DNA of 64,000 nucleotides from UBA12191 sp964422295 (GCA_964422295.1 CAYRAM010000015.1:8703-72702); one strand, 5' to 3'; shown: positions 8,371 to 17,690, counted from the stretch's first letter. Made by a program: numbers and translations. Notes: generated by a model from the letters alone, not told the origin.

Positions 8371-9084
8371 CTAAAAGGGAAGATCGTCATCGTCGCCGGA
8401 GTCATCCGGTTTCTTTTTTCTCGGCTTTGGAAGACGCTTGGAAAAATCGTGAGTCGCCGGGTACTTCTTCCAGCGCTGGGCCATAGAGATCACTTCGACC
8501 GCATCCAAAGTCTTGTTTTTGCGATCCGATTCGTCGAGGTATCCGCCGAGAAAGATTTTCATGCGTTTCTTCAGTTTTGAACTGTTGACCCGCTGGATCC
8601 GCAGGATTTCGGTTCCCAGGGAAGTACCGAGGCGATAGTCCTGAATCGCCCTGTTGCGCCCACTTTCGACCTGCTTCAGCGATCCATTGACCCAAACCAA
8701 TCCCTGTTCCAGCAGATTTTCGGGGATCCTGGGGGGGTTGAGGGAACCGGTAACGATGGCGTGGATCTGTACCAGCATCGGTGGGTAGCGAGCCCCTCCA
8801 GAGCCGAGTTGTTCCGCCTGTTTCTTGGCGAGGACATGAACCGTCGATCCAGACTCTACATCTTTCAAGGAAATGATGTCGTGCACCTCGATGATCGTGT
8901 CATTGGTTAGGGTCACCTTCAGGGTCCCCTTTTTACTTTTGACCTCGATCAGTTGGCGGCCATCTTCCGCTTTTTCAATCTTTTGAATGGTGACGAGTCC
9001 CGCAAAGGGCTTTTCCTCAGCGAGAAGCACTCCAGTACATGAGTAAACCAAAAGCGAGAGAGTGAGACTTATCTTGAGGTTCAT
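8371..9084 (-). CDS. Secreted protein of unknown function, coupled to fhs
   Basis: A 237-aa protein with an N-terminal export signal (MNLKISLTLSLLVYSCTGVLLAEEKP). The mature part has a beta-rich segment (residues about 28-110, ending in LVQIHAIVTGSLNPP) and a basic middle, then a charged, probably disordered tail with DDSGDDDDLPF at the very end. No family recognised. Its ATG overlaps the stop of fhs by one base (TAATG), so it is translated from the same mRNA. Nothing in the sequence links it to one-carbon metabolism. Confidence 0.7.
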   Translation of the reverse strand: MNLKISLTLSLLVYSCTGVLLAEEKPFAGLVTIQKIEKAEDGRQLIEVKSKKGTLKVTLTNDTIIEVHDIISLKDVESGSTVHVLAKKQAEQLGSGGARYPPMLVQIHAIVTGSLNPPRIPENLLEQGLVWVNGSLKQVESGRNRAIQDYRLGTSLGTEILRIQRVNSSKLKKRMKIFLGGYLDESDRKNKTLDAVEVISMAQRWKKYPATHDFSKRLPKPRKKKPDDSGDDDDLPF

Positions 9085-10796
9085 TAGAAGAGCCCCTGGG
9101 GCAGGCCCTGGTCATCGAGATCGATGTTGAGCAGGGCAGGCTTCGATCCGAGTCCCGGCATCGTCATGATGTCACCGGTGAGGGCGTAGAGGAAACCGGC
9201 TCCGGCGGAGAGGCGAACATCCCTGACCGTCATGCGGAAGTTCTCCGGAGCACCGATCTTCTTTGGATCGTCGCTGAAGGAGTATTGGGTCTTGGCCATG
9301 CACACGGGCAAATGGCCGAGGCCCAATTTTTCGTATTTTTTTATCGCCTTGCGGGCTGCGGGTTTGTAATCAACTCCGTCCGCCCTGTAGATCTCCCGGC
9401 ACACGGTATTGATCTTTTCCTTGATGGGGATGTCATCGGGATAAAGAGTCGAAAAGTTTGCGGGGACCTCCTCGCAAGCGCGGACGACAGCTTCTGCAAG
9501 TTCAGCGCCTCCTTCGCCACCACGGGAGTGGACATCGGAGACGACCGCATCGAATGCCCCACAGTTTCGGGCCATCTCGATGACGGCAGCGACTTCGGCA
9601 TCCGAATCGGTCGGGAAGCGGTTGAGGGCCACGATCACGGGTACCCCGAACTTGCCGACATTTTCGATGTGTCTGCGCAGATTGCCGATCCCCTCCTCGA
9701 CGGCAGAAACATCCTCTTGCAGCATCCCCTCCGGAAGAGGTTTGCCGGGGATGACCCTGTAGCGCCCGCTGTGAACCTTCAGTGCGCGGATCGTCGCCAC
9801 CACGACGGCGGCATCCGGCTTCAGGCCACTGACCCGGCATTTGATGTTGAAGAACTTCTCAGCACCCATGTCGGCCCCAAAGCCACTCTCGGTGACGACG
9901 TAGTCACACAGTTTAAGGGCGACACGATCTGCGACGATGGATGAGTTGCCGTGGGCAATGTTGGCGAAGGGGCCTGTGTGAACAAAGCAGCCGGTCCCCT
10001 CCAGCGTCTGCATGAACGTCGGATGGATGGCGTCCTTGAGGACCACCGCCATCGCCCCCGCTGCTCCAAGATCCTCCGCCGTGACCGGTTCTCCGGAAGT
10101 ATTGTTGGCGACGATGATTCTGCCGAGGCGTCCCCTCAAATCCGCGGCATCTTTTGACAGGCCGAGGATCGCCATCACCTCACTGGCACTGGAGATATCG
10201 AAACCTGTTTCCCGGGGGACACCATTCTTTGAACCACCCAGTCCGGTAATCACTTGGCGCAGGGTGCGATCGTTAACGTCGAGACATCGGCGCCATGTCA
10301 CCGTAGCAGGGTCGATGTCACAGGGATTCCCCATCAGGATCGAGGTGTCGACCCACGCAGCGAGCAGATTGTTGGCCAAGCCGACCGCATGGGTATCTCC
10401 GGTCAAGTGCAGGTTGAAGTCTTCCATGGGGATCACTTGGCTGTGACCGCCGCCGGCTGCTCCACCCTTGATGCCGAAGACGGGTCCCATCGATGGCTGC
10501 CGAATCGTCGATACCGCACTTTTGCCGATGTGATTGAGACCGAGTCCAAGACCGATAGTCGTCACCGTCTTGCCCTCTCCCAGGGGAGTAGGGTTGATGG
10601 CGGTGACATCGATGTACTTGCCATCGGGACGGTCGGCGAGCCGGTCGAGGATCGACAGCGGTACCTTGGCGATAAAGCGGCCATGGGGAGTCAGCTCCGA
10701 TTCCTCAATGCCATACTGCGCCGCAATTTCCCGGATATCCTTCAATGGGACAGAGCGGGCGATGTCGAGATCAGAGGAGAGTGATTTTTCAGCCAC
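9084..10796 (-). CDS. fhs: Formate-tetrahydrofolate ligase
   Basis: Makes 10-formyl-tetrahydrofolate from formate, THF and ATP in the cytoplasm. Diagnostic motifs include ITAINPTPLGEGKTVTTIGL (nucleotide-binding), IRQPSMGPVFGIKGGAAGGG, DFNLHLTGD, GPFANIAHGNSS, ETGFGADMG-like SGFGADMGAEKF and a C-terminal MPGLGSKPALLNIDLDDQG. The chosen start is the GTG at 10796, preceded by AAGGAG at ideal spacing, giving 570 aa; the frame continues upstream with no good start signal. It is followed without gap by the secreted unknown. Confidence 0.95.
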   Translation of the reverse strand: MAEKSLSSDLDIARSVPLKDIREIAAQYGIEESELTPHGRFIAKVPLSILDRLADRPDGKYIDVTAINPTPLGEGKTVTTIGLGLGLNHIGKSAVSTIRQPSMGPVFGIKGGAAGGGHSQVIPMEDFNLHLTGDTHAVGLANNLLAAWVDTSILMGNPCDIDPATVTWRRCLDVNDRTLRQVITGLGGSKNGVPRETGFDISSASEVMAILGLSKDAADLRGRLGRIIVANNTSGEPVTAEDLGAAGAMAVVLKDAIHPTFMQTLEGTGCFVHTGPFANIAHGNSSIVADRVALKLCDYVVTESGFGADMGAEKFFNIKCRVSGLKPDAAVVVATIRALKVHSGRYRVIPGKPLPEGMLQEDVSAVEEGIGNLRRHIENVGKFGVPVIVALNRFPTDSDAEVAAVIEMARNCGAFDAVVSDVHSRGGEGGAELAEAVVRACEEVPANFSTLYPDDIPIKEKINTVCREIYRADGVDYKPAARKAIKKYEKLGLGHLPVCMAKTQYSFSDDPKKIGAPENFRMTVRDVRLSAGAGFLYALTGDIMTMPGLGSKPALLNIDLDDQGLPQGLF

Positions 10797-10899
10797 GGGA
10801 TGCTCCTTTTGGGAAAAGTTCAACATGTGAAAGTAGCCGAGAGGACCTTCTGGATCAACTTTTGACACCTGAGGCCCCATCGGGGCACTTTTCGCAGGG

Positions 10900-11871
10900 T
10901 CAGCGGCTGCGGATCAGGATTTTCCGGTCGATGCCCAAATCGTCGCGGATCTGATCAACCTCCGAGATAAAGCGTCGTGCGTCCTGGGGATAGCCGGCGG
11001 TCGGTTTCAGCTCGGGAAGGTGCCGGGACCACCATCGATTGAGCAAAACCATGTGAAGCTCTCGCAGATACTTGGCAGTCATCGAAGCGAGTGCGGTACA
11101 AAAGCTGTGGTCTTCACACTCTTTGCGGAAGTGGACATCGAGAGATTTTCCAGCGGGATTGCTTGCCCGATAGGACTGGGCTTCCCTGTTCTGTTCGAGG
11201 ATTTTGAATTGGCACCCCGGGAAGAGTGGGAGCAACAAGGGGCCGTATCTCTCTCGTCCCCCCAGGCGATCGGTCCAGACTTCGATGCTGAGTCGATCCT
11301 CGATCATCCATAACCAGTGGAGAAAGCGTCCCATCGCCCAAGCATCGACGGCACCCTTGCTGCCTCGTGAGTCGACCTCCGAATTGAATTCCAGAACTTC
11401 CAAAGGGATTGCCCTGATCTCTCCCATCTCCAGCCCGGCTGCTTCGAGACCACGCTCCAATTTGCGACACTTGCCCGCCAATTCGATAGGCTCCGCAGAG
11501 AAGGGGAGAGGAAGATCTTGATCCTGGTACCAAGGATATTGGTCCAGATAGTTGGAACGACCTGCAGTCAGGTGGTGAACCAATTCGCGAAAGGTCTCTG
11601 GTTTTTCACCTCGATCGATGGTTGCAAACGCAAGCACTGCTTCCTCAAGACGTGTCAGATCTCCCTTTCCGGGGCGGTGGAGTTTCTTTGAATCGGCGAC
11701 GGAGACAATTCCTTTTTCGCGACGACCCGCGCGTCCCAAGTTGGCGACACGATCCCATGGTGCGCTGGCCGGGGTTCCCTTTTCAGCTTTGAGTGAAACA
11801 AATCCAATCACCATCGGCCCGAGCCAAGGCCCGTATCCCGCTTCATCCAGGCCAGCGATCCAGTGATTCAT
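10900..11871 (-). CDS. RNase HII/HIII-like protein, divergent
   Basis: A 323-aa protein opening with WIAGLDEAGYGPWLGPMVIG, which matches the RNase HII active-site motif DEAGRGPLAGP except that Arg is replaced by Tyr. Further family elements are VADSKKLHRP (the DSK motif), a later acidic TDRLGGRERYGPLL and FCTALASMTAKYLREL, equivalent to the SIxAKxxRD helix but with Glu. All four acidic positions seem present in a DEDE-like pattern, so RNA/DNA hybrid cleavage is plausible. It is about 100 residues longer than RNase HII, with an insert between the DSK and third acidic motifs. The ATG at 11871 has GGGAG-GAAGG upstream and overlaps the methyltransferase stop. Confidence 0.7.
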   Translation of the reverse strand: MNHWIAGLDEAGYGPWLGPMVIGFVSLKAEKGTPASAPWDRVANLGRAGRREKGIVSVADSKKLHRPGKGDLTRLEEAVLAFATIDRGEKPETFRELVHHLTAGRSNYLDQYPWYQDQDLPLPFSAEPIELAGKCRKLERGLEAAGLEMGEIRAIPLEVLEFNSEVDSRGSKGAVDAWAMGRFLHWLWMIEDRLSIEVWTDRLGGRERYGPLLLPLFPGCQFKILEQNREAQSYRASNPAGKSLDVHFRKECEDHSFCTALASMTAKYLRELHMVLLNRWWSRHLPELKPTAGYPQDARRFISEVDQIRDDLGIDRKILIRSR

Positions 11872-12446
11872 ACCTTCTCTCCCGTCGATCCGGAGCCTTG
11901 GACCCAAGGGGGTGAATCACCGTGAGCGAGCCAATTGCGCCGCACTTCAGAGAGGATGATGCCGCAAGAGGTCGCCACATTGTGGGAGTGCTTCGCGCCA
12001 AACATTGGGATCTCCACGCTGCCGTCACAAAGAAAGAGTACCTGTTCATCGATCCCCACCACCTCATGACCGAGAACGATGGCGAGGGGGTGGGGGTAAT
12101 CAAGATCGTAGACACTGTGGGAGTCGATGGTCTGCTCCAGGGCGAGGACAGTGATCCCATCGTTTTGAAGGGTGCGTACGGCAACCGCAGGATCCTCCAA
12201 ATGATGCCAAGTGATGGTTTCTTCTGCTCCGAGGGAGATTTTTGCGATCTCGGGTCGCGGTGGTGTGGGTGTGATCCCACAGAGATAGATCTCTTTGACT
12301 CCGAACCCATCCGCTGCCCTGAAGATGGCACCCACGTTGGTCAGGCTGCGGATGTTATCCAGGATGAGGACCAGTTCGGGTCGCGGACGCTGGGCCCTGG
12401 AATCCGCATCTGCCCTGTGCTGGTCGATACGGCGTTTGCGGGTCAA
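11868..12446 (-). CDS. SpoU/TrmH-family RNA 2'-O-methyltransferase
   Basis: SPOUT-fold RNA ribose methyltransferase of 192 aa. Motif 1 is DNIRSLTNVGAIFRAADGF, motif 2 is LAIVLGHEVVGI and motif 3 is VEIPMFGAKHSHNVATSCGI; these form the knotted SAM site. The third motif differs from the common IPMxGxxxSLN by having His-Ser-His-Asn. Target could be tRNA (TrmH/TrmL type) or rRNA. It starts at a TTG (12446) with GGGAG six bases before it, and its end overlaps the start of the RNase HII-like gene by 4 bases (ATGA). Confidence 0.87.
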   Translation of the reverse strand: MTRKRRIDQHRADADSRAQRPRPELVLILDNIRSLTNVGAIFRAADGFGVKEIYLCGITPTPPRPEIAKISLGAEETITWHHLEDPAVAVRTLQNDGITVLALEQTIDSHSVYDLDYPHPLAIVLGHEVVGIDEQVLFLCDGSVEIPMFGAKHSHNVATSCGIILSEVRRNWLAHGDSPPWVQGSGSTGEKV

Positions 12447-12683
12447 TCGACTCTCCCTTGCGACACTGATTCAGTGAGTCCCCGGCAAGTCGGGCTTGAA
12501 CGGGGACGAAACCATGGAGGCGATCAGATTAACCTGAGAAACCGGAACCATCGATCCCTGAAAAGGATTCTGGAGAGAGTTCCCCCTTCCGTTAGGATAT
12601 GGGACATGTGTAATGAGCCTTATCAGTGAGGGAAAGTCAGCGCACAGCAATCGGGTCAATGTCCTTCGGAACAGGTACAACAG

Positions 12684-13349
12684 ATGTCAGATCAATTGTT
12701 GCTGAATCCTGCTGAACAGCGAGTTCTCGGTGTTTTAATCGAAAAGTCGCTGGCGACTCCCCAGTACTATCCGCTGACTCTGAATCAGGTGGTGACCGCC
12801 TGTAATCAGAAATCAAACCGAGATCCGGTGGTCTCGATGATGGAGGATGAAGTGGAGGGGGTGTTGACCACATTGGCGAACAGGGGTTTGGCGACACAGG
12901 TCTTTGCCTCAGGATCGAGGGCAGGGAAGTATCGCCAGGAACTGACTTCGATGCTCGAATTGGACGGGCAGTCGATGGCGGTTCTCGCCGAGTTTTTCCT
13001 GCGTGGTGCGCAAACCTTGGGTGAATTGCGAACGCGGGCCTCGCGGATGAAGGCGATTCCCGACATGAATACGCTCAGGGGTGTACTCGATGGGATGGCA
13101 CAGCGGAATCCACCCTTGGCGTGCCGTTTGACTCCTCCTGGGGTTCAACGCGGAGTTCGTTGGGGACATCTGCTGCAAAATCCTGAAAACTTGGAATTTG
13201 AAGAGGCGTCCTCCTCTGAGTCTGCGAGTCCGGCGACTGCAACGACCCCTTCCCAGCCAGACAGAGGATTCTCTGCACGACTGGAAGAGTTGGAAGCAAA
13301 GATTGCTCTTCTCGAAGATAAGATTCAATCCCTTGAAGATCGACGCTAA
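12684..13349 (+). CDS. YceH/DUF480-family protein
   Basis: DUF480 proteins are built of two winged-helix domains. The N-terminal hallmark LNPAEQRVLGVLIEKSLATPQYYPLTLNQVVTACNQKSNRDPV is split here only by normal variation, followed by the family's second part (AEFFLRGAQTLGELRTRASRM). Residues about 185-221 form a coiled coil (ARLEELEAKIALLEDKIQSLE), a common ending in the family. Length 221 aa is typical. Molecular role is not established. The 237 bases between it and the divergent methyltransferase hold CACTGATTCAGTG (12464-12476 region) and possible promoters but nothing firm. Confidence 0.88.
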   Translation: MSDQLLLNPAEQRVLGVLIEKSLATPQYYPLTLNQVVTACNQKSNRDPVVSMMEDEVEGVLTTLANRGLATQVFASGSRAGKYRQELTSMLELDGQSMAVLAEFFLRGAQTLGELRTRASRMKAIPDMNTLRGVLDGMAQRNPPLACRLTPPGVQRGVRWGHLLQNPENLEFEEASSSESASPATATTPSQPDRGFSARLEELEAKIALLEDKIQSLEDRR

Positions 13350-13380
13350 TCAGAAACGGCAGTCGAGAGACGGGAGCACT

Positions 13381-15156
13381 GTGTTGTCTTTTCATCATTC
13401 CTCCAGGGGGTGTTGCTGGGTGATCGCAGGATTGTTTGCCGCAATCTTGGGTCCCGGTCTCCCCAACGTCTTTGCCGGAGAATCGCTAAAGATTGTCCCC
13501 GGAAACATCACTTCGGTGACCGTCTACCCAGGAATTGCCAATGTCGAACGGACAGCTGCGCTATCGCCAGGGGAACCTGGTAAGCGAAGCTTGTCTCTGG
13601 GTCCACTGCCTGCAGATCTGCGCGATCGTTCGGTCAAAGTGGCGACCAGTTCGGGCATCGAGGTTCTTTCAGTTCAGGTTCAGCGATCCAGCGGTGATCC
13701 GGTAGAGTCGAAGCGTGTTGCTGAATTGCGCGTGAATGTCGAAGAAGCAAAGCAGGCATTGCAGGCATTGACTCGCCAGGAAGAAACTCTGGAGGCATTG
13801 CAACAGCGCTATGAGGGAATGGTGCCAGGGAAACCGGGACCAGAAACGAAGTGGGCCCTGTCGTTGCAAGCGTGGCAAGGGATGGTCGACCTCATTCTCA
13901 AGGGCATCGATGTTACCACCCAGCAGCGAATGGAGTTGGTTCCGCAAGTCCGCGAGGCGGAGGATCGTTTTGAGAAATTTAAAATGGAGTTGGAGCAATT
14001 GACTGCTGGCTCGGAGCGCAGCCAAGCGACCATCGAGTTGGAAGTGTTCGATGCTGAAGGCGTGGGAGGTGTGTTCAGGGTTCAGTATCAGATACCCGGT
14101 GCAACCTGGTATCCCTCCTATGAGATGGAGGTCGATACGGAGAGAAAGGTTCTCCATCGGAGGTCGTATGCGGAGGTGCGACAATGGACAGGGGAAGACT
14201 GGCCTGCGGTGCCGATGTTCTTTGCCACCAGTTTGCCAGAATCGGGGGCAGAGCCAGATAAATTGGTGGCTTTGAAGATCGAAAGACCCCGATATCTTCC
14301 CCAGGAACCGGTGCCCAATCCGCGCTCTTCGCCCAGGCCAGAATCATCGAGGGCGCTGGACCGCGGGATCCCTGCAAAGTTGGAGAGTCCGAAGCTTGCT
14401 CGTAAAAGGTTGCAACCCGAGGTCGTGGGAGGGCTCCTCCTCGATGAGAAGCGAATAAGTTTTTTTGCTACCGAAGACAAGCGGATTCCTCAGATGGATG
14501 ATCGGGGATTTCTTGCCGTGTTCGAGGCGATACACGCAGCGCCGGTACCCTCCGATGGGACGATTCAGCGCAGGTTACATCGATTGAATCAATCACCGTA
14601 CATACCAGATCACATCTGTCTTCCCGAATTGGAAGACGCGGTCTTCCGTCGATTGAAGATGCCACTGGAGGGGGAAGATCCCCTGCTTGCCGGATCGGCA
14701 TCCGTATTCGCAGGAGATGATTATCTGGGGTTGACCCATATCAACAGGACAATTGCTCCAGGCGAAGATCTCAAAATTGATTTGGGGATCCTCGATCAGG
14801 TCGTCGTAACACGAACGACGGAAGACTCGGAGGAAACCCGGGGTTTATTGAGTCGCTCCTTGCAATACCGAACCGATACTCGTTTACGTTTCGAGAATTT
14901 TGGTAATCGTACCGAAAGTTTTGAGGTTCAGGAGAGGATCCCGGTCAGTGATGAGGAATCGGTATCGATCTCAGTCGACCGTGGATCTACCGATCCTGAT
15001 CCTGAGGGAATGAACTCTTCAGATGGGATTCTGCGTTGGAAGATTTCTGTCGAACCAGGGCAATCGAAGGAGATTCGATTGGTTTGGACGATGCAGATTC
15101 CCAAGGAAAAGGTACTGAAGAGAAGAGAAGCCCCCGAAAGAAAGGGGGAAGAATGA
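13381..15156 (+). CDS. DUF4139 (mucoidy-inhibitor-like) exported protein 1
   Basis: A 591-aa protein with a signal segment (CCWVIAGLFAAILGPGLPNVFAGES) and the layout of MuiA-like proteins: an N-terminal DUF4140-type domain (TSVTVYPGIANVERTAAL ... LPADLRDRSVKV), a central coiled coil (about residues 120-220, RVNVEEAKQALQALTRQEETLEALQQR) and a C-terminal DUF4139 beta-rich domain beginning near YQIPGATWYPSYEM. Start is GTG 13381 or the next codon TTG 13384, both after GGGAG. Function of the family is poorly known; E. coli-type names refer to suppressed mucoidy. It overlaps the next, related gene by ATGA. Confidence 0.78.
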   Translation: MLSFHHSSRGCCWVIAGLFAAILGPGLPNVFAGESLKIVPGNITSVTVYPGIANVERTAALSPGEPGKRSLSLGPLPADLRDRSVKVATSSGIEVLSVQVQRSSGDPVESKRVAELRVNVEEAKQALQALTRQEETLEALQQRYEGMVPGKPGPETKWALSLQAWQGMVDLILKGIDVTTQQRMELVPQVREAEDRFEKFKMELEQLTAGSERSQATIELEVFDAEGVGGVFRVQYQIPGATWYPSYEMEVDTERKVLHRRSYAEVRQWTGEDWPAVPMFFATSLPESGAEPDKLVALKIERPRYLPQEPVPNPRSSPRPESSRALDRGIPAKLESPKLARKRLQPEVVGGLLLDEKRISFFATEDKRIPQMDDRGFLAVFEAIHAAPVPSDGTIQRRLHRLNQSPYIPDHICLPELEDAVFRRLKMPLEGEDPLLAGSASVFAGDDYLGLTHINRTIAPGEDLKIDLGILDQVVVTRTTEDSEETRGLLSRSLQYRTDTRLRFENFGNRTESFEVQERIPVSDEESVSISVDRGSTDPDPEGMNSSDGILRWKISVEPGQSKEIRLVWTMQIPKEKVLKRREAPERKGEE

Positions 15157-16904
15157 TGGGGTACGTGACCCTTGGCAGAACTGCTCTGCTGCTCTTGTTG
15201 TTACCTGCGACTCTGGGCCTTGTTCTGAACACATCGATGGCTGTCGCACAGAACTCCAATGAGCTTGATTCCAACGGGCTTGAATCCAATGGGCTTGAGC
15301 CCATCGTGGCGAAGTCCAACTCCCCGGTCGCCGTCACCGTGTTTGAAGACCGAGCCCGTGTCCGGCGCAGCGCAGAGGCCACTGTGGGAGAAGGCACCCA
15401 CCGGTTGTTGTTTCGCCAACTCCCCGGGGAGCTCAACACCGACAGCCTGCACGGCAAGGTGTCAGGTTCGAGCAGTGGAGACATCCTTATTCTCGGGGTC
15501 CATCTCGATCCAGACTTTCCCGATCAAGGGACAGAGTTCCCCGAATCAACACTGAAGGCACGCCTGATTCAGATCGATGACGAACTCTTGGCGTTATGGT
15601 ACGAATCTCAGAAAAATAATCTGTTTGTCAAAATGCTGGTCCGTTACTCCGAAATCCTGCGCAGTGTGGTCTCCGATTCGACTACTGTTGAGGACCGATC
15701 CCGGTGGAGAATCAAGGACATCGAACCGATCCAGCAGTGGCTGTTGAACGGAGAAGTCCGCGCTGCAGCGGAAGCGGATCGCTTGGCAAGACTGCGGTCA
15801 AACTTGCGACGGCAACGGCAAGACATCCTGAATGACCTTGAGAATTTCCGCAGGGATTCCGAGCGTTTGGTTTGGAATGCAACGGTGACTTTTCTGGCTT
15901 CCGAAGCGACGACCGCGACCATCGAACTCGCATACGACATTCCATCCGCCCGCTGGGAGCCGATTCATGAAGCCAGACTGGATGAAGATACCGGTTGGGT
16001 AACCTGGAACCAGCGTGCCAGAGTCATCCAATCTTCCGGTGAGCATTGGACCGGGGTGGAGATGACTCTCTCCACACTGAGGTCTTCATTGGGACTCAGC
16101 GCAGGAGAATTGATACCGGTGGAAGTTTCCTTGGCGGATCGGGAGGAGCCTACAGACGGTGCAGTGACCACCGCTGATCTGCTCGAACGGGAGGCCCTCG
16201 TGGGAAGGCCATTGCGGGAAGAACCCGAGACTGATGCAGGTGATTGGTCTTCCCCCGTGATCGAAACGGGATTCGGAGGAGTGGTCTCCTTCCGCATCAA
16301 AAATCGGGTTGATATTCCTGCTGATGGCAGCCCCCATACCGTCAATATTCAGACCTGGAAGGGTGAGTCGAAACTCGATTACGAGGCGATCCCTTCCTTG
16401 GGACAGGGGATCTATCGCAGGGCAAAGTTGATTTCACCAGGGCCAGGCATGTTGCTTTCGGGGGAAGTGCAGTGCTTCAGATCGGGTACCTACGTCGGGT
16501 TGGGGGAGATCGGCAATATCGCACCGGGACAGGAATTCAAACAGTACTTCGGACTCGATGGACGATTGAAACTGTTTGTCCAGGAACTTGCAGAAGTACA
16601 GACACCATCCCGGTCCGCCTTTTCCAGCCCCAAGTATGAGAAAAAAGCACTCTATGCGGTGACCTCATTCCTAGATAAACCCGCACTGGTGGAGATCGTC
16701 GGCAGGATACCTGTCAGCATGGTTGAGGAGTTGGTGATCGAGGTCGGAAAGGAAACCGATCCGGAAGCCGAAGTCAGCCGTGATGGTATTTGCCGTTGGG
16801 AATTGGCACTCGATCCGGGGGAACGCAAGGAAGTCATCTTTCACTGGATCGCAGAGGCGGACAGGGGCAGCGAATCTCTATTGGATCTGGTCGATGACGA
16901 TTGA
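15153..16904 (+). CDS. DUF4139 (mucoidy-inhibitor-like) exported protein 2
   Basis: Paralogue of the preceding gene, 583 aa, with a signal peptide (residues about 8-30, ALLLLLLPATLGLVLNTSMAVA), a DUF4140-like N-terminus (AVTVFEDRARVRRSAEATV), a charged coiled-coil middle (ADRLARLRSNLRRQRQDILNDL) and the DUF4139 part from YDIPSARWEPIHEAR. Right after the signal peptide lie three copies of a five-residue unit related to NGLES. The ATG at 15153 overlaps the stop of the first copy and has a strong AAAGGGGGAAGA SD. The two proteins differ widely in sequence, so the duplication is old; they may work as a pair. Confidence 0.76.
   Translation: MMGYVTLGRTALLLLLLPATLGLVLNTSMAVAQNSNELDSNGLESNGLEPIVAKSNSPVAVTVFEDRARVRRSAEATVGEGTHRLLFRQLPGELNTDSLHGKVSGSSSGDILILGVHLDPDFPDQGTEFPESTLKARLIQIDDELLALWYESQKNNLFVKMLVRYSEILRSVVSDSTTVEDRSRWRIKDIEPIQQWLLNGEVRAAAEADRLARLRSNLRRQRQDILNDLENFRRDSERLVWNATVTFLASEATTATIELAYDIPSARWEPIHEARLDEDTGWVTWNQRARVIQSSGEHWTGVEMTLSTLRSSLGLSAGELIPVEVSLADREEPTDGAVTTADLLEREALVGRPLREEPETDAGDWSSPVIETGFGGVVSFRIKNRVDIPADGSPHTVNIQTWKGESKLDYEAIPSLGQGIYRRAKLISPGPGMLLSGEVQCFRSGTYVGLGEIGNIAPGQEFKQYFGLDGRLKLFVQELAEVQTPSRSAFSSPKYEKKALYAVTSFLDKPALVEIVGRIPVSMVEELVIEVGKETDPEAEVSRDGICRWELALDPGERKEVIFHWIAEADRGSESLLDLVDDD
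15258..15302 (+). repeat. Three 15-bp in-frame repeats
   Basis: Three consecutive 15-base units (15258-15272, 15273-15287, 15288-15302) encode NELDS, NGLES and NGLEP just after the signal peptide of the second DUF4139 protein. A short slippage-prone linker. Confidence 0.8.
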
Positions 16905-17172
16905 AGAAAAAATTGAGCAATTCTTTAATTCCGACGGCAGGGCCAGAAAAGAACAGTTGAAGGAGATTCTCAAAGAGCCGCTCACACCTGAACAAGCCGA
17001 ATCACTCGCTCCGGCGATCAAGGACAGGAGTCCCAGGATCAGTGCCAGAGTGACTGCGTTGTTGGCAAAACATCAATTGGAGAATTGTTTTGAAGAACAA
17101 CTATCAGGTTTGAAACCCGGGAAGCAAACTCTGCTAAGAAGCCAATTTCTAAAGATCAAATCTCGGCAATAA
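16894..17172 (+). CDS. Small protein of unknown function
   Basis: A 92-aa hydrophilic protein starting at the ATG at 16894 inside the end of the second DUF4139 gene (11-base overlap). It reads MTIEEKIEQFFNSDGRARKE and is predicted mostly helical, with a HEAT-like flavour in its middle (PEQAESLAPAIKDRSPRISARVTALLAKHQ) and a basic C-terminus. No signal peptide or membrane segment. Overlap with the upstream gene suggests coupled translation. A longer upstream reading in the same frame is only a shadow of the DUF4139 gene. Confidence 0.6.
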   Translation: MTIEEKIEQFFNSDGRARKEQLKEILKEPLTPEQAESLAPAIKDRSPRISARVTALLAKHQLENCFEEQLSGLKPGKQTLLRSQFLKIKSRQ

Positions 17173-17192
17173 CTCGCCCTGCTCGCTGCGGA

Positions 17193-17690
17193 TCAGTGAT
17201 TGCGATCTTCCAGGCCGCCATTGCCTTCTTCCCGATGGCCTTCAAATTCTCCGGGTACGATCTCCTCCAGCAATACCGCTTCCACATCTGCGGTGCCGAG
17301 GATCTCGGTTTTGTTGAATACCACTTCCCATGTGTAACGCCCCGGTTCAGGAAACTCCATCGGCGGCAGCTCAAAGATGCATTCGTGATGCTCTCTTCGA
17401 TCATCGTGGTAGATATCAAACTCGGGGCTTTCCTCAAGAATCGTGTCATCCACGAGTCTCTTGAAACGGAATGAAACCTTGTGGAGCCCGGAAAAATCAC
17501 TGAGATTGATATATAGAGTTGCGGGACCGTACTCCGCTGGAAACTCGGCGAGGCGCACCTTATTGAATGTCCCTGCGAGGACGCACTTCGTCGATTCGTC
17601 ATCTTTGTATACCCGGTCACAGAGCAAGATTGCCTGAACGAGGGGAACGAGAGGCTTGGTCAAGAAGAGGCCTGCTTTCTGTGTCCGCAT
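17193..17690 (-). CDS. DUF6941-like protein
   Basis: A 165-aa cytoplasmic protein. The segment AILLCDRVYKDDESTKCVLAGTFNKVRLAEFPA followed by LYINLSDFSGLHKVSFRF and a late PGRYTWEVVFNKTEILGTADVEAV resembles the DUF6941 family, beta-sandwich proteins of unknown role. No catalytic motif seen. Ends convergently 20 bases from the small gene at 16894. The family call is from memory of the pattern and moderately sure; the gene itself is well supported by codon bias and conserved-looking strands. Confidence 0.62.
   Translation of the reverse strand: MRTQKAGLFLTKPLVPLVQAILLCDRVYKDDESTKCVLAGTFNKVRLAEFPAEYGPATLYINLSDFSGLHKVSFRFKRLVDDTILEESPEFDIYHDDRREHHECIFELPPMEFPEPGRYTWEVVFNKTEILGTADVEAVLLEEIVPGEFEGHREEGNGGLEDRNH

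Noticed and set aside
9285..9944. 219-codon plus-strand frame within fhs
   Set aside because: Antisense shadow of a clear enzyme gene.
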